64,000 bases of DNA. It comes from Loxodes magnus (taxonomy: Eukaryota; Ciliophora; Karyorelictea; Loxodida; Loxodidae). The stretch is from NCBI GenBank assembly GCA_946699065.1, contig CAMPDV010000128.1, positions 558,001-622,000 of the forward strand, given 5' to 3'. Shown here piece by piece: positions 1 to 11,100 of the stretch (the first letter of the stretch is position 1; each line of letters opens with the position of its first letter). Position numbers and translations under genes: made by a program. A model generated the notes under the pieces. The model was not told where the DNA came from, searched no databases, and saw nothing but the letters and a program-made list of their open reading frames with translations.

Positions 1-3000
1 TTCAAGTCCTAGCTACTTAAAAACATTTAGCAGTTCATAAGGACTCATAACTTCAGGAAATGCTTCTTCAATACTCAAGTTTTTGGTTTGTAAGACTAAG
101 CGTAAACGCTAAATTGTATTGCTTAAGATTTGAATTCTTTCTTCCTCAGTAAGTTCTAGAATTTCACCTTCCTATGAGTAATTTTCCTGGTCATTTTATG
201 AATTCTGTTCACTGCCAATTCCATAAGCTCTTATGAAGTCTTCATATGGAACTTTATTTAAGTTTCTCTCATAAGAGTAGAATAATATGCTTAAGTACTA
301 TAAGTGCCTTTCATCAAAATCTAATTTAAATTTGCTAATTAACTCGATGAATTAATCTTTTGTAATGAAGCCTGAGTTTGATGTATCGTAATTTTAGCAA
401 GCTTGGAAAAAGTCACTTGCTACTAATGGTACAACTTACTTAAAAAAGTAATCAAATTGATCTTCCTCCTCTTCTGTCAATGGACTTCAGTCTATTAAAT
501 TCTTATACAGCTTATTAGCGATATCTTTGCCGAAAGCTGAGTCTCTTTAACTATCTTGGAATAGAAAATTGAGAAGAAGGTTTCTTTCTTGTTCTTCGTT
601 TACTTCAAAAGGCTCTCTAAATATAAGATCATTACTTTTATAGGTTTTCTGATATTTCTTTCATGGTATATAGTCTCTCTTTATCATATTAGTTGCTAAA
701 CATAAGGACTACTGCCTTCTTACGATCACATCTTCTTAACTAGCATCTCATAGCAATATGTTACATTATTTATGAAATTTCCTCTTTTTTGATTCTACTT
801 CCTGAAGGCTAAGACTTTTTATTACTATCTTTATCTTTATTCTATTATTGGGAGAATTACTTATTTTAACTATTCCTGGTACTTTTAGTCTATTTTTCGC
901 ATTCCTTTTGTTCGTTTAAAGATTGGCCCTTTTGGCCCTCTTATTACTTTTATTATGCAGTATCTTTTGCTTAATCTTTCTGCAAATTTTAAAGATTATC
1001 TTGGCTGTTCTCTTAATGAGACATATCTTCTTATTCTTCGTCTTCATACTGGTTTTATTACTCGAAATCTATTGTATTATCTAAGCTTTCCTCATCATAG
1101 TCCTCTTAACTACCAACACTACTTGATTTATATTTTTTTCTTGCTTACTTATTTTTAGACTTATCTTCACTTTGATCTACAAGCTCAGTGCTTGACTCAA
1201 CGCTCTCATTGAACTAAAATTTTCATGCGTATCTTAATTGATCATAAGTGACTTTATCAGGATTTATCGCATTTACCATTTAGCAGAAATCTCTTATTTC
1301 TTAAGAGGTAAAATTAGGTTAGACGAATTTAAGAGCTTCTGTAATCTCTTCAATTCCAACTTCCTCTTGGCATAAAAATTAATTTCATCATTACTTTAAT
1401 GATATTTCTTCTTGCTCCAGAAATGACTATATCAAATTTATTAAGTCTTAAGGTTATCTTCTTGTTAACAGATCTATCTTCTGATTATTAGTAGCAAGAT
1501 CAATATCTTGTGAAGATGCTTTTTGATGTATTGTATGCTATTTTTTAAGCTACTGCTTAGTGTCTTTTATCTCATCCTGTTATTGAATATTCACTTTGAT
1601 GCCTTACGATTTTAAGGCTGAAATAGTTTCTAACTGCTCTTTAATTTTAATGTTTAGCTCTTAAACTTATTGACTTAATTCTTAATTTTCTTCCTAGAGA
1701 ACTAGAATTTATTGGCTTAGCTTCTATTTCTCCTAATTAGAGTTATTTTGATTAAAGCTGAGTTACTCCTTTAGAGTGTTAACTTAAGAAGTTAACTATT
1801 AGATTGATTGGCTCTGCTCTGATATTTTATCTTCTAATTACTTAGGCTAAACTCTTCGCTTATCCTGTTTTGATTTTTCCTATAACTTAACTTAAGTCTA
1901 AGATAGTAGCTTATTAGACTACTCTAGTTACTTCTCTAATTCCTAGCTTTTTTCTTTTTACCTTTTTAAATCTTGATCTTTCTGCTACAACTGCTTTTTA
2001 GTTGCTTTGTTCTACTGCTGCTCAAAAGCCTTAAAATTTTAATTTTATTCTTCAAATTGATCATCTTTGAGCTTAATAACTGCCTACATTTCTTATACTT
2101 GCTACTTTAAACTTCTAATAAGCTAAGTTTGCTACTAATTTTTCTCTTTTCAAAGCTTCTCAATTTCCATCTATTCTTTTTAAGGAATTGCTGATTTCCC
2201 TCTTAAGGCTTCTTCTAGAAGTCTCCTTAATCTAGTACATTCTGCAATATACAGCTACATTTCTATTTCCATTTCTTAAGAATGAGTTAGCTTAATATTC
2301 TTCTTCGTTTTATCAAGCTCTTCCTACTTTAATCTCAACTCGTTTTTTAAGTCTTTTATTTGACTTTTTAAAGACTACTCAATAACATTTTTCTTTAAAT
2401 TAGCAGTTGGATCTTTTAGATTCTTATTAGTGCCTTCAATAGCTTCTTCCTACTTCTAAATTTGTTTTTCCATCTGGTTAATCCTAGTTTTAAGCCTTAA
2501 GTTCTCTTCTCTTGTCACATTTAGGATTTTTTTCAATTGAATAGCCTCATCTACAAACCTTTCCTTATCAAAATGAAATCAAATTTTCTTATCCTTATCC
2601 TTCTTCTTCCTATTAGGATCTTAGTTCTTTAAAAAGTTATTAAGTCTCTTCATCGAAACTATTTACCCAGGCTTCACAGGTTTTTTTGAGTTGGCTTCTT
2701 AAAATTTAACAGAACTAGGGCGAATCTTTTATACGATACTTTCATTTTAATCTGAATCATATTGACTGTAGCATTTAGATTCATAATTATCCATATTAAA
2801 ATAAGCTTCTCTATATAACTTTAGATTAATAATACCTTCCTTTATTCCTTTATTTTCTACCACTTCAAATAATCCTTCCTCACTATCCTTTTATTAAATA
2901 CACTCACTTCTTTAATTTCCTATAAAGCTTAGCTTTTATAATTAGCTTGGTACCACTTTATTTATTTCTGCTTAATGGGTGTAGAGTAGATTGATAGTCC

Positions 3001-3595
3001 TTAAATTTATAAGCTTATACTCACTCTCATTACTACTATGCTTTAAGGTGATTTTATGGTATTATTAGCCTTAGAGCTTTTTATATTACTCTATTCATTC
3101 TTCCTAATAAACATACAGCTTCTGCTGATTTATCTACTGTATTGCTATAGTAGTATATATTATATTAGAAGTATCTGGTTATATGTTTATTAAGTAAGAT
3201 ATAGAATTTAAATATTCAAATCCTTCCAAATTTTTGTTTTAGGTGTATTATAGTTATGAGACTAGATGCTATTTCACTAATCATTTTATTAATAATCTAT
3301 ATAAGAAACTTAATGCTCTATCATGCTTCGTTCCTGCTTACCTCCATAAAGGGTTACCCTATACTTTTTTAAGAACTAAGCCTCTTGATAATCCTCTAGA
3401 TGCTGTTTTATAATTTTAATTCCTTCTTAGTTAAAAGTATATTGCTTTCACTTTACCTAATAGACCTTGAATATTGTTTTAATACTCTTACTAGCTTTAC
3501 TATATAAAGCTAGCTTATTAAGTAGGTTTAATTAAATACACATTAGAGTAAAGAAATGCTAGCAGCTCTAATTCTCCTACTATTCTTAGTTCCAT
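1..3595 (-). CDS. Large coiled-coil / EF-hand-like protein (3' end outside window; 5' end tentative)
   Basis: I do not recognise a named gene. With TAA/TAG read as Gln and TGA as Trp, the minus strand from 2794 down to 1 gives a coherent protein. It begins with a Lys-rich segment (MDNYESKCY... then NRKKKDKDKK). A long heptad-like coiled coil rich in Leu, Glu, Gln and Lys follows (about 2560-1500). Next is an EF-hand-like piece (about 1450-1200, with EEVGIEEITEAL and DKVTYDQLRYAW), an acidic, Gln-rich linker (about 1190-800), and a second EF-hand-like stretch (770-1) with IAMRCQLRRCDRKK, KEPFEVNEEQE and NYDTSNSGFITKDQFIELI. The last contains a near-canonical calcium loop. A 19-nt intron is needed at 617-635 to keep the frame. 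The safe minimum start is the ATG at 2794. The plus strand stays pyrimidine-rich to about 3.7 kb and protein-like frames continue upstream, so the true start is probably an ATG near 3543, 3595 or 3707. The frame and introns there are unresolved. Likely a cytoskeletal or calcium-responsive structural protein; this is inference. Confidence 0.62.
617..635 (-). other. 19-nt spliceosomal intron in the coiled-coil / EF-hand-like gene
   Basis: On the minus strand this is GTAATGATCTTATATTTAG: canonical GT...AG ends, 19 nt. The reading frame before it (ending SENLQK) and after it (starting EPFEVNEEQE) differ by one base, and removing exactly these 19 bases joins them through a shared Lys codon. The joined peptide fits the usual EF-hand-like pattern of a short helix, then a KEPFEV-type turn, then a long acidic helix. 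Without splicing, the sequence downstream in the old frame no longer resembles the module. Not confirmed by RNA. Confidence 0.75.
2819..2835 (-). other. Possible 17-nt intron near the 5' part of the coiled-coil gene
   Basis: On the minus strand the bases are GTATTATTAATCTAAAG: GT...AG, 17 nt. Removing them joins an upstream frame (ending KWQKIKEQRK) to the strong downstream frame (LYREAYFNMDNYES). The alternative is that the downstream frame simply continues upstream without an intron (ending KEGIINLKLYREAYF), which also reads like protein. Because no codon acts as a clear stop here, the sequence alone cannot settle which is right. Confidence 0.35.
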
Positions 3596-6500
3596 CCCTA
3601 TATGCTTTAGTTGCTCTTTTTATTGACTAGATGCTTTAAAATACTGAAGTTAAATACTAGAACTAAGGTACTTTAATCGATAGCTTAATGCCTTTTATCT
3701 ATCCCATTTTAGACTCAAATTCTATTTTTTCGCTTTTGAGTTAACCTTTTGTGCAACAGACTTGAAATCCCTAATTTTAAATAATGCTAGATATTAAAAG
3801 CAAATCTGCAGAGATATAAAAGAAAGGCTTTATTTATATTCCTCTATTCTCTAAATGATTGGCTAGGATAGAAAATGGAAGTAGTTTAGTAAGCTTAAAG
3901 TAGAGTGGCTTATAGATAATCCTAGTAACCTGTAATAGACTATGAGTCTATTAGCTTATTACATGTAGCATATTGCTAGTATGCATATTAAGAAACTAAG
4001 ACTAACTCTTTCTAGAAAATTTTACTTCCCTTGTTATATTAAGAAGCTTAAAATGAAATTAGTAGGTGATAAGCTGGTAGGACTTTGCTTCTAAATAGTA
4101 ATTATTAGAGTAGAAGGTAAGTTTGGGTGTATTGAAGAAGGTCTGTATAGTAACTTATTAATAGTTAGATTGGAATAAAGAATTAAAGTGGAAAAATGAA
4201 TCAAACGATACTTAGAAAGGAAGAATATTCTTGTAGTTACTAAAAAAGGGAACTCTGAAATAAGAGTCTTAATTATTAGAGCGAAAACTGAAAAAAAATG
4301 GTATCAATTTAAGGAAATTTTTAGTGCTTAAAACTAAAGGAGTTGGTATTTAATGTTGGCTAATAAAGTTAAATAAGGAAAGATAAAAGCAAATAAAGCA
4401 AAAAAACTTAGTAAATACAAAAATCACTCAAAAGCAAGACCAATTAAGAAAAATTTAGTTTCCCTGTATTTTCACTAAGAAATACTGGCTAATTTAGACT
4501 TTAAAAGTGTTTGAAGTATTTATGCGTTCGACTAACAAACTCCATTACTAAAGTTAGTAGAGAAAATTTTAAACTATTTCCCAATATTTTTACTTTCCTA
4601 TTAACCCTTGCAAGACTGATCATGTCTAAAAAAGGCCTAAGAGAAGTATAGGTAAAGTATATAGTCAAGATAGTAAGTATAATCTAGCGGTATGGTATAT
4701 TATATCAATTTAATATATCAAAAGACTGTATAATATAAAGGAGATGCACTTATTAAAGCTTTAATCATTTAGTAACTAAATATCTTATTAAATCCAGTCC
4801 ACATTAGGTATATTTACTAATATATGCAAATATTATCATAGCACTAGCTTACTTAAATATGCTAATGTATAGAACAAACTAAAAAAATAATCCATGTATT
4901 AGATTTAAATAAGCTTACTAGATTTATTAGGTTAAGAGTTAATAATATAGATACCATTATTGTACTTAGTGTAATGACAAAAGAGCTATGATTTTTTAAA
5001 GCTCCTATCTCTCTACTGATCTATATTTTTGATTCCATAAACTAGCAATATTGAACTTATTAATTTTTAGTTTATAAGTCAAGCAAAAACGTCTATTTGG
5101 TGTTTTCAAGCATTATGTGTATATCTTAAATAAAATGTTAATAGCTTTTATCTAAGTTCCATATAACTGAAATCCTATGATGAATGTTATTAATAGACTA
5201 TACTTTTTAAATCCCCAAACTAGATTCGAACTATTTCTTTCTATATTTCATGAAATTCTCTATTAGTACTAATAGTTAGCTACCTTATCATTATGCTGCT
5301 GCTTTATAAAGCATTCTTATCCACTACTAGATACTAAAGCCTAGCATCCTTCAATCTTTAGTGCTTATTATCTCTTAATTCAGTTCCTTTAACCTTGTTA
5401 ATAAAACCCTTTTAATCTAACTCAGATTTATTATATTAACCTAACTAATAAATCCTTACTAAGTAATTAAGCATTCAAACTAAATATGTACAGATATTCA
5501 TAATTAACTGCCACTTATAATTCAAAGAGGCTTAAAGGTATAACTAAAGGGAAAGAAAATACAGGTAATGTGGTAGTCTTAAAGCTTAAAATAAAAGGAA
5601 ATGAAGACAGGATATATAAGCAACAGTTGGATAATTGAATACTATTATAAGAAAGTTAAATTAACTAAGAAAGAAAACTAAAATAAGTATATTGGATTTA
5701 GTGGAAAGCTAATTGCTTAAGAGCTTTTGACTGAATAATAGAATGAGTGGTATATATATATATATATATGTAACGAGAGTACAAATGCAGATATCAATGA
5801 AGCTTTATTTGATCCACTTAGATAAAATTTATAGTGGGAGTTTCAAAAGATTTTCCATTTGTAATTATTTTTCTAGTTGAAGGTCAAAAATTAATAGATA
5901 TTATCCCTTTTGGCCTTTAGGCCTTTCTAATAAATGACTATACAGTTATTTAAGTAATATAATCAGCATCTCATACTAATATCTAAATTAAAGGAGCAAG
6001 AAATAGACTTAGCTTTAAACACCTTTAATAGTTATACTAGCTTAGTTATAATAATCCCAAACTGCTTTTCAACATAGCATACTGAGCAACTAAATGAAAT
6101 ATAGCAATTTTCTAATCTTAACGAACTTAAAACATACTTATTAAATAAAATTATTCGATTCCAATCAAGCTTATCAATCAAAAAAACTGAAAAGTTATAA
6201 AACATGGGAGAAACTAGAAAGGAGTATTTAGAATATTGTATCTAAACTCTTATGTACATAACAGAAAACCCTCCCGTTTAATCTATATAGTAATCAATTA
6301 ACATTATTCATAGTTAGTTTCATAGAAATATAATGGGCATTCATATAAGATAAACTTATATTAGTTGCCAAATTACTCAAATATTGGTAATCTAAATAAC
6401 TAACTTTTATATTTTAGTCCTAAGTTATATATATCAATTACACCTAAAAGGCTAATCATATTGTGATATTTATATGAAGGATAAAAATTGAAAATTTATA

Positions 6501-7319
6501 TAAACTTCAAAGAGTTTTGATAGAGTAGCTCATACTATGTTTGAAGGTTAAATGCATTAGAGTATTAGAGTCTCCAATGGAATAAGAACAGTGTAAAAGC
6601 AAAACCTAAAAGTCTAAGATTTATATAAGACCAGACTGAAACACTTAGTTTATAGGTGATAGCTACTACACTGGCTCTTTATAAGCAATCATAATTCATT
6701 CTAAGACATTCAGTAAGATATCAACTAATTATATTTCAATGCTCTATTTCCTTAATATTTAATTAGCATTTATTACAGAGGAACTCCTATTACTTATTTT
6801 TGATATTTTCGAAAGATATTTTAATGTTAAGGCTCTAATTAATTAAAAAGCTAGACTTTCAAAATAGCCTGTAAAGATAATGACTCTTAACTATATAGCT
6901 ATTAAGGCTGTTCTATTTACTATAACTGGGAACTGCTAGATAATAAAATTCTAGGGCATAAAGAGCTGAGACTTAATAGATGATAATTGAAATATTGAAA
7001 TTGGCCTCTTCTTTGGAAACCAATCTAAGTTATCAGCTGATTTGATATACTCTTTTCTAAACATCTAGTCTACTAATATAAACGAATATCAGTTTTAACT
7101 TGCATCTTGAACTGATTGCAATTAATATCTCTATTCAATAGTTACTTATAAGCATCGCTATTTAATACGATGCTATATGATACTGAGCAAGAAGAAAGCA
7201 CTATATACATTTCACATCTGATAAAACGCAAGAGATGGTTTTTGCAGCCTTCTATTTTAATAATTTGATACTTACATTTAAAATCATAACCATAAAGAGA
7301 ATTAAGAAAGCATATGTTC
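3596..7319. other. Stretch of about 3.7 kb with no gene that can be assigned
   Basis: All six frames are open because stop codons are sense codons, and several frames give passable peptides, so I cannot support a specific gene. The purine/pyrimidine strand bias typical of the coding regions fades after about 3780. An A-rich plus-strand piece begins with an ATG at 4196 (MNQTILRKEEY...) and could be a small gene. Minus-strand frames between about 6.5 and 7.3 kb also look partly protein-like and may be further exons of the gene that starts at 8016. I saw no rRNA, no convincing tRNA and no large repeats. A (TA)n tract lies at 5751-5769. Confidence 0.4.
5751..5769. repeat. (TA)n microsatellite
   Basis: Nine TA units plus a final T, followed directly by ATG TAACG. 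It is the only clean dinucleotide run seen in the window and lies in the unassigned stretch. Confidence 0.9.
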
Positions 7320-8016
7320 ATATATACTTTCCTGCTATTATTTTATATCATATTAGTGTATTTTAAATTTTGGTATTATGTAACGATTAAAGTTATAATA
7401 GCCAATCTGCTTTATTATTTATAAAATGCCTGGTTGTTGATTTATAACTTTAACTGGCTCATAGCTAGAATTTAAATTAAATAGATATAGCTTTTTTAAA
7501 TCTTATATACCAGATTTTCAAAGACTTGTTTTACTTAGATTTATTTGCTCGAATTCAGTTTGTATTTAGTCGTCAAAAGGCAAAATGACTTTTCTTGCTT
7601 TTTACTTATTTTTATATCTTGGAAACTATTAAATGTGTGAGAGTCTAAGTATGCATGAACCTTTTATCCTCGGATAAAATGGATAATTAATAGATGCTCT
7701 CGTTCTTTTTTTTCTTAGATGCTACCTAAGCTTCGAAGCTGCTAAGCCTTTACTTCTATCTCTTTAAATAAGAAACTTTTTCACTCATTCCATCTACTTA
7801 TAGCCTGAAACCATCTTAGCTCTTATAAACAGCTTGATGCTACTCTAATATTATATCAGCTATTTCTTAAGAATGGCCTCTTTAGAATTGCTCAAAAGTA
7901 TCTATGATAATTAACCAACTACAATCAGCTTTAAAATCTCTTTCCTTTCATATATCCAAGAATCTATATAAGCATTTAGTAAAAAGCTATCACTTTTATA
8001 GATAAAGAGATTACAT
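7320..8016 (-). CDS. Small protein of unknown function, divergent to the giant gene (3' end unresolved)
   Basis: I do not recognise the family. The first exon (8016-7661) begins MQSLYLQKWQLF and continues with ERDFKADCSWLIIDTFEQ, a His/Gln-rich helix (EIADIILEQHQAV), a predicted coiled segment (SEKVSYLKRQKQRLSSFEAQ) and a basic run KKKKNE. A 16-nt intron at 7645-7660 switches the frame. Exon 2 then reads KARKVILPFDDQIQTEFE, LSKTSLWKSGIQDLKKLY and VINQQPGILQIIKQIGYY. Trp residues are encoded by both TGG and TGA. The protein looks soluble, charged and partly helical. Beyond about 7320 the frame is uncertain: two different minus-strand frames look coding, so more tiny introns are likely and the gene may run on to about 6.5 kb. 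Its ATG lies 56 bp from that of the giant gene on the other strand, so the two probably share a promoter region. Confidence 0.5.
7645..7660 (-). other. 16-nt spliceosomal intron in the divergent small gene
   Basis: On the minus strand the bases are GTTCATGCATACTTAG: GT...AG, only 16 nt. Removing it joins exon 1 (ending SEDK plus a split Arg codon AG|A) to exon 2 (LSHIQQFPRYKNKQ). Exon 2 then gives a markedly more protein-like frame than reading straight on. The length matches the very short introns known from some early-branching ciliates such as heterotrichs (15-16 nt). Not confirmed by RNA. Confidence 0.65.
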
Positions 8017-8072
8017 ATAACCAAAATAGATGAAATTAGATAATCCATTTTTAACTTTAAAGTCAATTAAAA
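8017..8072. promoter_or_regulatory. 56-bp divergent intergenic spacer, presumed bidirectional promoter
   Basis: It separates the minus-strand ATG at 8016 from the plus-strand ATG at 8073. It is very AT-rich, with a TTAACTTTAAAG-like core and an A-run (AATTAAAA) just before the giant gene's ATG. No motif can be named. Both 5' UTRs and any core promoter elements would have to fit in this space, unless one ATG is placed wrongly. Confidence 0.45.
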
Positions 8073-8141
8073 ATGAATTACAAGGCTTATACTCTAGTAC
8101 TGCTCTTAGTAAGCAACTGTCTTTCTTTTTTATTGACAAAC
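8073..8141 (+). other. Signal peptide of the giant protein
   Basis: Residues 1-23 read MNYKAYTLVLLLVSNCLSFL and onward: a short polar start with one Lys, then a hydrophobic core. Cleavage is likely shortly after the core, before the Asn/Ser/His-rich start of the mature chain. This fixes the start: it is the first ATG in frame with the long domain array and targets the chain to the secretory pathway, in line with the many Cys residues downstream. Confidence 0.75.
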
Positions 8142-11100
8142 TCTCACATCAAAACTATACACAGCGGAAGTAACCCTTCTTTAGTCTCTTTAGCAAACCT
8201 GATAAATGACTATTTTGATACTGGACCAGAGAGAGGCTGATCTTTAGGAGGATATATCTATAAAAGCACAACAGCTGTTATGTCTATTTTCAAAGTAACT
8301 GGAAGTAATGGGTATATTGAACTGTAATATGACTCTGGAAATTCGTAAATGACGTGGATTGTTAGTACTGATTCAAGCTAAAATGGAAATGTTGCATGCA
8401 ACTGAAGTATATAGAATTCATGGTATCTAGGCTATGCAAGCATTACTTACTGGATGTCTTCTGGCGTTAAAATAATAAGAATTTGCTAGTTTACCTTCAC
8501 CGATATCTAAGCTACTTGCACTGATTCAACAATTACAAATTAGTTCTTATTATTTCCTTCAAGCATTACAATTGGGGAAGATTTAGACGGAGCTTCTTAT
8601 TATATAAGTTTTATTACCTCAGAAGCTGACCAAGTCAATTATAAATGAAGTGCCACTTCTTTAGCAGATGTATGAAATACTCCATGCAATAGATATTGTG
8701 ATTACATTTGCTCTCCAGGGAATATACCTGATATGTCAGCATGTTCAGCAACTTATTATTATTAACTAGGCGATCAATCAAACTATGCTCATGTTGACAC
8801 TTCTATTACTGAAAATTTAGGATATTACAAGTGAGCTGCTAACAGCGTTTCAACATTTAGTTACGATCATTTTCAAAGACCTTTTACAATCACATTTCTT
8901 TTGAAGCTAGACATAGTTGGCACAAGCGAAGGATTGATACTTTTAATGAATGATCCCTCTTCAGGAGTTTGTTCAGGATCAGACATATTAAGATTAACCG
9001 TAAAAACAGTTTCCAGTAATAAAGTCTTCAATTCTTATCTATAATCGACTGATAGTACCGTTAATCAAAATACAATAGCAATGTCAGCAAACTCTGAGTA
9101 TATCATAGGAATTACAATCCAAAAACAAATAAGCGGGTATACTCATTCATTATGCATTATAGATGTGACATCTGATGTAGTTTCATGTTCTACGCAAACT
9201 TTAGCAACTAAAGATTTCTGCTCTCTATAATGAGATTCAAGTGAAAACATATATATAGGAGGAGCTCCTAGTGGAAGCTGAAGTGGCACATAACTAGCTC
9301 TCTATTTTAAAAGGCTAAAGCTATACTCTCATAAAGGATTTTCAGAAGCAAAACTAAAGCAAATAATTAATCTAGAAAGCGATTGCTAGGTACTCACTAG
9401 TAGCATAGGAGGATAATCTGGCTGTTCTGGTGTTTCAACTGGATTATTAAATTTCTTGATAGTTGAAGAAGCAAGATTTTTATTATCAAGTGATTTGGAA
9501 TTTGATTCGACAAATGCACTATTTGGATCATGAGATTTTTCACATGATGTAGATCACTTCACTTTTGTTTTTCTCATAAATCATCTAGATTTAACAAACG
9601 GGCATGGCATTTTCAATTTACAGGGTACGGGAGTAAATTGGTATTTATGATTTGATTCTCCTACAAACAAATACTCAATCAATACAAAAATATTTACGAC
9701 TGTATTTACGAAAAACCATAAATTTAAATGAATCGCAGTTGGCTAAAATAATGTGGCTGACGAGCTTTATATCTACTCAAAAGAATGAGGCTCATCTTCT
9801 ATAAATACTTAAACAAAAACCCCAGCGATCGTTATGTCTTACACAGATATAACCTTTAAAATCACATTAGGAAGAGATGATGATTCAGCTAATTCCTATA
9901 AGGCTCTAATGGATATTTGTGACTTTAGATACTTTCCAAATTCTTTGCTAACTTTAACCTAAATAACAGCACTTTTTGTTGATACTTGTCATCCTTCTTG
10001 TGGAGCAAGTGGATGTTATGGACCCCGAAGTATAGACTGCGATTATACTGCATTAGAATATTTGTAGCTATCTGATGTAGACTACGCATGGCCATTTTCT
10101 TCACTTCCTAATTTTGACGTAAAGAACTTAAATGGAAAAACCTATTCATCTTTAAATGCTTTTACCTTAATACTCGCATGAAAGACTTCTAACTTAATTT
10201 CTGGAACAAATTGCTTTATATAAATAAACGTTCCAGGTTCAAGTGATTATATAATAAAAATCTGTGAAGAAAAGACAAAAGAAACTAAAATTTATGATTA
10301 TAGTGATGATGGCATCACTTGCACTTCAACCTCAAGCGCTAAAAATTGAGATTACGCGAAATCATTACTGCTTGTGATGTGATACAACTATGATAGCACA
10401 ACTTCAAGTCTTGTCAGAATAGGCTACCTTTATGAATTTTCCGGTACATCATACACTAATCTAAACAATCATTTTAATACTTATAGTCATGCAAAATGTA
10501 CTATTTCAAACTATGACTTTATTAATATTTCACCTTCAACGTTTACTGTTACTTTCTATTCAGGATCTAATGTGGAATATATTTATGATATGAAAATTTT
10601 CCCTAATAAAATAATTTCACTAGATGAGCTAAACGACTATTTTATTAGTTGGTATACATAAACATTTACTACTTGCTCTGAAAATTGTCTATCTAGTATA
10701 GATTGCAATTATATGACAGATTAAGGTTGTACAAGCACATGGATTCAAAGTTGCCCTTCTCCTAATTATCATTAAGATCCTAACAATGCATGTAGCTGTT
10801 TCTCAGGATCTGCATTAGATAACGGATAATGCTACTCATGCTTCTGGAACCATGCATCTTGCTCGTCTCCAGTCTATAACTCAGCAACTTCATGTGTCAG
10901 TGGATTCTATTTATTTAACGGTTAATGCTTATCAACATGCCCAGATTCTTATCACGCTAGTGGATCAAATTGCATTTTGTGCGAAAAAGATGCTTGCTAA
11001 TCTTCAGTAAATTTATGCCATCAAACATGCTCTACTTGTTATGGTTATACAATAAATGATTGCTTCACTTGTTCAGAGTAGCATAAATACAATGCAAATT

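Noticed and set aside
3782-4100. Minus-strand extension with membrane-like peptides (SFLICILAICYMQQ)
   Set aside because: Hydrophobic Leu/Ile/Phe/Tyr-rich peptides arise readily from AT-rich DNA when no stops exist. The strand bias seen in the coding part ends near 3780.
4196-4510. Small plus-strand gene starting MNQTILRKEEY
   Set aside because: The peptide is plausible, but with no usable stop codons and no recognisable motif it cannot be separated from chance in AT-rich DNA. Kept only as a remark on the unassigned stretch.
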